From assembly GCA_026929865.2 (NCBI GenBank), contig CM049404.1, positions 9,497,501 through 9,561,500 on the forward strand: a stretch of 64,000 nt of DNA. Reading direction: 5' to 3'. The DNA comes from Hyperoplus lanceolatus (Eukaryota; Chordata; Actinopteri; Uranoscopiformes; Ammodytidae). Position numbers and translations under genes: made by a program. The notes below the pieces were generated by a model. The model was given only the letters and a program-made list of their open reading frames with translations. It was not told the DNA's origin and did no database searches. Positions within the stretch are counted from its first letter, which is position 1. Each line of letters begins with the position of its first letter. Positions 57,087-64,000 of the stretch are shown here, in pieces.

Positions 57087-60000
57087 ATGGAGTATGACAA
57101 GTGTTTGGGCGCTTACCATTTGCGGAGGATCAATCCAAAAAATACTATCAAATTGCATTATGGGAAGAGTAAGAGGGGGTAACCCATTGGAGGAAAAGTC
57201 CGGATATCAATATTTTTTCTTTAAATCTGTCTCTTATGAGTCAATCGATTTTTTGTGACACCTAAATCCCCTTTAAAATCTGTCTTTTATTTTATTTATT
57301 TTTTCTTTGCATGAATTAGTTTGTTTATGTTTGAGCTGCCTGTATGTGAATGTCTGCTGCCTGGAAAGTATTTTCCGTGGACTTCAGAGAAAGCAGCATC
57401 TGCGGTTATAGCAGCGAGTGGGGCTAATACAGACAGAATTAAGAGAGGGAAGTAATCCCATTGGCTGGGAGAAAGTGGAATACCCCCTGCTATTGTTAAG
57501 TAAGGATGGTATTAAATACAACACAGCGGGAGATCAGCGCAGCCATGTCACAGTCTTGGTCAGAAACAAAGCCCATGCTGTCTGATTAGCCTGCTGTATT
57601 AATTGGAAAAATTCGGATTCATAATGGGTGGTTGGGGCCTCCCAAGTTATACTTCCTACAGCACTCACACAGCTGACAACAATATGTCAGTGTTCTGTCT
57701 GTACTCTTTATGTCGCGCAGGGTACACAGTGTTCTGAGGGCTGAGGAACATGGAGGGGGAGGGGCAGTTATAGGCAGTGAAATGGAGCTGAAGATACAGA
57801 CGCGGGGGGGGGGGGGGGTGGGGTGAAGTTTATGCCGAATCGCTGAGGATGAAAACAGCTGTTACATGAACGCCACGCAGCCAATTGGAGCGCAGGAAAT
57901 ATTCAAATCCCAGACAAAACAGTCAGGCATCACAGTTTTTATTATTGATGTTTGCTCCTGAAGGCGGCCCTTTATTTATTATTTAGTAGCTAGTGTGCAA
58001 TTAACATCATTTTTAATTTGGGTGTGGTCAGATTTTTTTTTCAATTTTTATTTTATTTTATACTATATCTAATTTATCTATTTATATGCAAAATATAATT
58101 GTTTTACTTGTTACTTTTTATTTCATTATTCACATACATTCATATGGTCTGTTAAACTGTCTGTTCTATTATGAAGAGGTGCTTTGCATCTCTCAGCGAA
58201 AAGGACAAGGTACAATGCAATATTTAATTATAAGTGATAACAGAAGTACTGTACTGTATATCCCAGTTCTGATGCTGCTAGCAACTAGATTGAACGGGTA
58301 TTAAGAAGGTACAGCTGTAAATTCCCCTTACACTTAAAAACTTAAGACATATCCCTCAGAGGATGTGTGTTATTGGCCTTATCAAGCTGGCTGCCAGAGA
58401 ACAAGTCCCAGAACATATATGAAGGCAGGGAGGGGCCCCACACACACACGTACCCACATGCACAAAGACAAACAGAGCATTGATAGAATCATATGCATTA
58501 CGCTGGTGTCAGTTTACAAGACGGCAAACACTCCCACTCTGACACATGCTTATGTAATGTATAGACTGAGCTCAGAAACCCTAGACAGCTACACAACCAC
58601 AGATTCTCCAGTTTTCATAAGCAAACATATTGGTTTCAATAGCTCTAATCCATACTGTAAAACTGTCAAAATGTATAACTCACTTCTTTCTTTAATACAG
58701 AGCATTACAAATTCAAATGAGTTGGATCAGGGAAATCAGACTGTTGTGGGTATGACCCGAGTAATCTGACGGCCAGCCTCCCACCATGCTGCTGTTCCCT
58801 GCTTTTATGTCCCCAAATCTCTTTAAACTGTCCAAACAAATTTTCAAGCGTGCTTTATTTTGATAGATGGACCAGCTTTGCTTTGGTGAAGCTGTGTGTC
58901 TGTGCTTTGTTTTGGAGCAGGCACACTACAGTGGCTGCCTGCCTGATTGATTGTTTCATTGATAGAGTACTATATCACTAGAACAATACACTGATAGGGG
59001 CAGCATAGCTTTGCAGAGCTGAAGGGAACTTCAGATATGGTGATGTTTCTCTGTGGGGCGAATGACACCTTACATTACTCATTTAATCCATTATCCATTT
59101 AAAAAATATTGATGATTATTACATTGAATGTGTCTCTTTCCTCAATAGTAACAGCTTATGCAACTCTTTGCACTTGTGTCTTGAAGCTGTCTAAAATGAT
59201 TTTCTTGTTAGATTTCGATGTAGTTCACAAACAGCTCTTGAATGTGTGTGTTGTTTTTGCATGACAAGAGGCCACAGTCCAGCAGCAGCAGAGCCAATAG
59301 CAGGGCATGTCAGTAACATGACAAGACCCCGGGGTTGTGTGACGAGCAGTGGCCATGTTTGTTGAAAGCGGAAAAGGTAAATACATTTAGTTTGGGAGGA
59401 AGAAGGGATACTGTGTAACTGCAAACCTGTTTTTCGCAAGTTTAAACCAATAGTTTACCACAGTCCCTAATGAGCTGATCAGATCTTTGCTGGTGGAACC
59501 TTATAGGTTTATACTGTGGGGTTGTATTTAGTAGTTCTGGCCTTTAGATCTATCAGCTATTATAACGACAAAATCACCACAAAATCACAAAAAATAACAT
59601 GTGACAGCCAGGGTAAAGAAACACGAGCAGTCAGGCTGCCCACAAAGCAACAGTGAACTGAAACCAGATTACCTTTTTCCCTGTTTCTTTTGCAAATACT
59701 TTTTTTCTTGTTAATAAACAACAACAAAAAAACAGTCCATCTGTGAAATCAATAATCCCTCAATGCAAATTAAAAAGTTGAGTGCAAATCTTCGGGGGTC
59801 AACGGTGACCACAGTTTGGTCTGTGATGTTTGGGTTATCATGTTACCAAAAGTAACCTTTGGTCTTTTCATTGCAAATATGTTTGTTTATCCGTAGCAAA
59901 ATCTTAGCAATTACATTGTTATCATTACATATGACCTTTAAATCAGCATGACAAACGTTAGGCTTATTGCTCCTAGCAGCTGCTTCATCCTTTTCTGACA

Positions 60001-60177
60001 CTGATGACTTTGTCACGGAACAGATTTGTGAGTCTCACAAACAACTGGAGCTAAATTATGTCCCCCTGGAATAGAAAAATAGCTCACATGAAAACCTTGT
60101 CAGACATGACAGGATAACAAAATTACAATGCAGTCTGATGATCAGGTTAGCACGGTATATATAGCATAATTGCATTA
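57087..60177. other. Intergenic, no gene recognised
   Basis: Includes a poly-G run (57804-57821). No coding exon or RNA gene supported. Confidence 0.45.
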
Positions 60178-60185
60178 TATCTGAT

Positions 60186-60560
60186 TAGAGCTGCAACGAT
60201 TAATCGATGAATCGATTATTAATCGATAATTAAAATAATCGTCAACTATTTTGATAATGGATTAATCGTTTCGAGTAATTTTTGAATAAAAAATGTCCAA
60301 ATTCTCTGATTTCAGCTTCTCAAATGTAAATATTTTCTGGTTTCTTTAATCCTATTATGACAGTAAACTGAAATATCTGTGTGTTTTGGACAAAACAATA
60401 CATTTGAGGACGTCAACATGGGCTTTGGAAAATTTATCAACATTTTTCACCATTTTCTGACATTTTACGGACCAAAACACTAATCGATTAATAATCGATT
60501 AATCGAGAAAATAATCGACAGATTAATCGATTATCAAAATAATCGTTAGTTGCAGCCCTA
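60186..60560. mobile_element. hAT MITE, 375 bp (TSD TATCTGAT)
   Basis: The ends TAGAGCTGCAACGATTAATC and AATCGTTAGTTGCAGCCCTA are inverted repeats, with ATCGATTA-rich subterminal palindromes. The 8-bp TATCTGAT is duplicated exactly (60178-60185, 60561-60568), diagnostic of hAT. This is a very common fish MITE type. Confidence 0.92.
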
Positions 60561-60568
60561 TATCTGAT

Positions 60569-62435
<1,867 letters not shown>

Positions 62436-62680
62436 CAAACACAAACAAAGGGCTAAAATGAATGGAGTGAAACAAATTTAAAAGGCTTAGAATAAACATA
62501 GTTATTGTAGTATGTATTTGTGAAACAAAATGAAACTGATCTTTCAGTCTATTTCCCTTTATGACCTGAGAGTCCATTGAATAATTCTACAGGTGTTCTA
62601 TGTATATGACTACTTCATACTGGCTGCTGCTGATGTCATCACTGCTCCCTTAACAACAGACTGTAAATCCAGCTCCCACT

Positions 62681-62820
62681 TCTCCTCTCCTCTCCTCTCC
62701 TCTCCTCTCCTCTCCTCTCCCTCTCCTCTCCTCTCCTCTCCTCTCCTCTCCTCTCCTCTCCTCTCCTCTCCTCTCCTCTCCTCTCCTCTCCTCTCCTCTC
62801 CTCTCCTCTCCTCTCCTCTC
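62681..62820. repeat. (CTCTC)n pentanucleotide tract
   Basis: About 140 bases of TCTCC units with one slip near 62720: a pure pyrimidine/purine mirror-type tract. Confidence 0.97.
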
Positions 62821-64000
62821 TAATCCTAATCCTCTGGGTTCAATCTGCTGTGGGAACAAGCTGTGGACGTATGCAGTGTGCCCTCAAGCCAATCATAGCA
62901 CACAGGGTGACGCAGCAGGAAAAAAAAAGGAGTCAGCTTAAAGGTCCACCGTGACATCCTACTTGTGTTGTTTTGAATGAATCACTTATTTCTATATTTT
63001 GAAATGCTTTTAACAATCTCATGAATCCGCAAGTCATGTTCACTCAGTTTCACAGGTGTGTCATTTTTTTAAATATAAAACATGAAATTTCTTCTCATTT
63101 TGGCTGCAAAATCTTAAGTATCGGCATGTTAAAGGAGAATAACTGATGTGTCATGATTATCAAAACTTTCAATTTGATCATTGTTGAAGCTTTAGTGTTA
63201 TGTAGTCTTGAGTATGACTTTGAAGGCAAATTAACTCATCATATGTAGCTAATGTAGAATAGATACAGTAGATGTATTACTGGATAGATTGAACAGAATA
63301 TATTTGCTGAATTTGAAATACTGTAAAGTGAATGTTCAGATTGATACCACTAATCAGTTAGCATAGTTTAGCATAATGAATGGCAACAGGGGGAAAGAGC
63401 TAGTCTGGCTCTATCCAGAGCTAATAGTGGCTCCCTGTTGAGCAGTGCATTGCCTATGTCATCACCTATAGTATACAGTACAGTATGTTGTTATAGCAAC
63501 AAATGTCTCTTGTTTTACAGGCCTGTAACCGTCACTCTGGAATGTGGTCAACATATGAACTGTCCTGACATAACAGGTGCAACTACACAGGAGAGTATTT
63601 GGACTGTCAATCAAACTCACAGTTTATATCTGCCTACACTGTTCTGGGGAGAGGTATAATCTGGTCACAATGGGAAAACAACTGTGCCTGTGGCTGTGTG
63701 GGGGCTTTATTAAGACCTTGGTGTTTTTTAAATATAATAATTTAGCATGCAATGACACAAATCAGTCATTACATAAAGAAATGTTTTTGGATGCTCTTAC
63801 GTGTATATTAGTATGGTTAAGGAGAATCCTGGTTATGTTTTGTGCATGTAAACCGGTTTTGAGAAAGCTGGAGATGCTCCTTGAAGTCCTATAATAGAAA
63901 CCAGGATACTGTGGCATGCCAACATCTGATCCTGGTTACTGAATGATCTATAGGCTGACAACCAGACACCTGAACTGTTTCCATTTTAGAAACAGCGATA
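62821..64000. other. Intergenic to window end, no gene recognised
   Basis: AT-rich sequence. The overlapping short frames at 63438-63894 show no domain or splice context that I can support. Confidence 0.45.

Overview
The window looks like a chromosomal segment of a ray-finned (percomorph-type) teleost fish. It has intron-split vertebrate genes, very long (CA)n microsatellites, tRNA-derived SINEs with fish-type bodies, L2/CR1/Rex-type LINE remnants and many short DNA transposons with readable target-site duplications (TSDs). Coding DNA is sparse. I can support three protein genes; everything else is intergenic, intronic or repeat DNA.

Layout. (1) 1-1165, plus strand: the last coding exon of a GMEB-family transcription factor, most like gmeb2; the exon carrying its DNA-binding domain lies before the window. 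Its 3' UTR follows. (2) 3336-4843, minus strand: the coding exons of prodynorphin (pdyn), with a six-cysteine N-terminal module and four opioid cores (YGGFI, YGGFL, YGGFM, YGGFL). Both of its 3' splice sites sit against long (UG)n tracts in the transcript. (3) 39680-43002, plus strand: both coding exons of the kinase gene stk35. A strong donor 78 nt after the stop, and a good acceptor at 52143, suggest a 9-kb intron in the 3' UTR and a distal last exon with poly(A) signals near 54.9-55.4 kb. pdyn and stk35 are divergent, as I recall for human PDYN and STK35 on 20p13. GMEB2 is on human 20q, so a gmeb2-type gene next to this pair fits one ancestral linkage group.

The 35-kb pdyn-stk35 interval (5-39 kb) is a transposon landscape. 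It holds: a long-inverted-repeat element (6.8-7.9 kb); a near-intact non-coding LTR retrotransposon (11317-12933, TSD CTAC, LTRs about 99% identical by eye); a related solo LTR (16426-16768, TSD GTGA); a 5'-truncated LINE (14.48-15.7 kb) and an antisense LINE remnant (about 18.2-18.4 kb); two inverted copies of a mariner-like element (21596-22735 and 26427-27667), the first inserted at the junction of a 450-bp tandem duplication; three further inverted-repeat elements (23233-24300, 28380-29567, 32108-32715); two SINEs; and a 1.2-kb stretch strongly depleted of G on the plus strand (35.58-36.78 kb). Downstream of stk35 there are hAT-type elements at 46.2-47.1 and 60.19-60.56 kb and an inverted-repeat element at 56.8-57.1 kb.

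I found no operon, defence system, CRISPR array or other prokaryote-like system. The most unusual signals are the splice-site microsatellites and peptide set of pdyn, the possible NMD-sensitive 3' UTR intron of stk35, and the recent non-coding LTR element. Gene names rest on recognising protein families from the translated sequence; no database search was possible.
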